NCBI GenBank assembly: GCA_947178685.1 | Contig: CAMWZE010000055.1 | Span: forward strand, 1-8,295 | Reading direction: 5' to 3' | Source: an uncultured Porphyromonadaceae bacterium | Lineage (GTDB): Bacteria > Bacteroidota > Bacteroidia > Bacteroidales > Muribaculaceae | DNA length: 8,295 nucleotides | In this document: piece by piece, positions 7,545 to 8,295 of the stretch | How the letters are laid out: each line of letters starts with the position of its first letter | How positions within the stretch are numbered: the first letter of the stretch is position 1 | Position numbers and translations under genes: made by a program | The notes under the pieces: model-generated | The model's database searches: none | Seen by the model: only the letters and a program-made list of their open reading frames with translations | Told to the model about the DNA's origin: nothing

Positions 7545-8228
7545 TCAGTTGGATAAAGTATAAAAATCATTTACTGTTAAAGAAGGGAGGTATATATTTT
7601 CATCATAGAGAGATATTCGGTTGATGGAACTGTTATATTCTTCCCTGTCTCCTTTATTTTTCAATATATCGATTGCTACGGCATACTCATTATGGATTCT
7701 CTCAAGTCGTTTGGTAAGTCTTTCACGCAGGTCGTTGTCTGCCACGACAGCTATGTATTGACGAGCTTTCTGAATCGACTGATGATGTATCTTTGCCTTT
7801 TCATCATATGAGGCCGGAGAGGCATCGGTATGAAGGAATTGCTCCTTATCATATATTCGTCTGATGGCTTCGCAAGCATCATTACACTCCTTGTTATCAC
7901 ATGAAAAAATCGGCTCTCCATGAGCTATTACCATCTTGACGTGTTTTCCTTTTTGCAATATTGCACCATAATCCCTATTATTATGTACAAACTCAACCTC
8001 AGCAAACTCCCCGGCGAAACTCGGAGAATAACTGAGCAAACCGTATTCATCTGTACAAATCGTGCAACTGTGGTCTCCATCCTGTTCATGAAGGATAGCA
8101 TCAACTGTAACACTTTCACGTTCATCGGCAAAGTCACACATCAATAGAGGCTGACCGTCTGATTCAGCACAACTCCCTATTATCAGGAGAACCAAGGCTA
8201 TTGAAATTATTACAAACTTTTGTTTCAT
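7545..8228 (-). CDS. Cysteine-rich lipoprotein, first gene of the SusC/SusD operon; possibly related to the N-terminal domain of TlpA-type proteins
   Basis: A 227-residue protein with a lipoprotein signal peptide ending in IIGSC, Cys20 being the lipidated residue. The mature part holds six more cysteines: Cys31, a CTIC pair (Cys55, Cys58), Cys110, Cys115 and Cys119. This is a high number for an exported Bacteroidetes protein. The middle, with EFAEVEFVHNNRDYGAILQK (74-93) and then GKHVKMVIAHGEP, resembles the beta-rich DUF4369 domain found before thioredoxin domains in Bacteroidetes TlpA-like proteins. A helical part follows (about 140-190). No thioredoxin domain is present; the protein stops where such a domain would come nearer the end. 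That resemblance is my reading of the pattern, not a search result. It is read before susC with a 19-nt gap and is probably co-transcribed. It may be a surface or periplasmic accessory to the transporter and a substrate of the exported thioredoxin-like protein. Confidence 0.82.
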   Translation of the reverse strand: MKQKFVIISIALVLLIIGSCAESDGQPLLMCDFADERESVTVDAILHEQDGDHSCTICTDEYGLLSYSPSFAGEFAEVEFVHNNRDYGAILQKGKHVKMVIAHGEPIFSCDNKECNDACEAIRRIYDKEQFLHTDASPASYDEKAKIHHQSIQKARQYIAVVADNDLRERLTKRLERIHNEYAVAIDILKNKGDREEYNSSINRISLYDENIYLPSLTVNDFYTLSN

Positions 8229-8274
8229 TCCGCAGGTATTATAGTTAGGCGTTATAATTTAATCCTTACGGTTG

Positions 8275-8282
8275 CAAATTTA
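8275..8282 (-). promoter_or_regulatory. Bacteroidetes -7 promoter box for the four-gene operon
   Basis: On the minus strand these bases read TAAATTTG, a full match to the Bacteroidetes primary sigma factor -7 consensus TAnnTTTG. Transcription would start near 8265-8270, leaving a leader of about 40 nt before the ATG at 8228. The expected -33 TTTG, 19-21 nt further upstream, falls just beyond the window edge and cannot be checked. This suggests housekeeping sigma use rather than an ECF-sigma promoter. Confidence 0.55.
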
Positions 8283-8295
8283 ATTATGTATACTG

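Noticed and set aside
1..8295. Search by eye for a duplicated tRNA-Ser 3' end (att site), IS ends, or a CRISPR array
   Set aside because: No second copy of the T-arm/acceptor sequence, no transposase-like frame, and no regularly spaced repeats were seen.

Overview
The window looks like a stretch of a Bacteroidales chromosome, plausibly a gut genus such as those in Muribaculaceae or Bacteroides. The indicators are a SusC/SusD outer-membrane pair, a tRNA-Ser gene without an encoded CCA end, almost no Shine-Dalgarno sequences before the starts, and a promoter element matching the Bacteroidetes -7 consensus TAnnTTTG. The family placement is inference from sequence style, not from a search.

Left part (1-781, + strand). 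The window opens inside a tRNA-Ser(GGA) gene. It is followed by a terminator-like hairpin and then a two-gene HEPN-MNT toxin-antitoxin module. The small nucleotidyltransferase MntA has an intact GSX10DXD motif. The overlapping HepT ribonuclease toxin has an intact RX4HXY motif. The 3' end of a tRNA gene is a classic site for mobile-gene insertion, but no duplicated tRNA end is visible inside the window.

Middle (782-1550). An intergenic region with two inverted repeats precedes a gene for a small exported protein of no family I recognise (928-1443, + strand). It converges on the large minus-strand operon, and a strong hairpin at 1485-1517 separates the two.

Right part (8228 down to 1551, - strand). 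Four tightly packed genes appear to form one operon. In transcription order they encode a cysteine-rich lipoprotein, a SusC-like TonB-dependent transporter, a compact SusD-like lipoprotein, and an exported thioredoxin-fold protein with a WCGPC active site and a long extra C-terminal region. The gaps are 19, 13 and 1 nt. A TAAATTTG promoter box lies about 50 nt upstream of the first gene, and the 1474-1517 hairpin plus U-tract closes the unit. SusC/SusD would bind and import a ligand across the outer membrane. The exported thioredoxin and a cysteine-rich lipoprotein in the same transcript suggest that thiol-disulfide chemistry is part of the job, for example on a cysteine-containing peptide ligand or on the lipoprotein itself. 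No glycoside hydrolase, peptidase, sigma/anti-sigma pair or hybrid two-component regulator lies in the window, so the ligand cannot be named.
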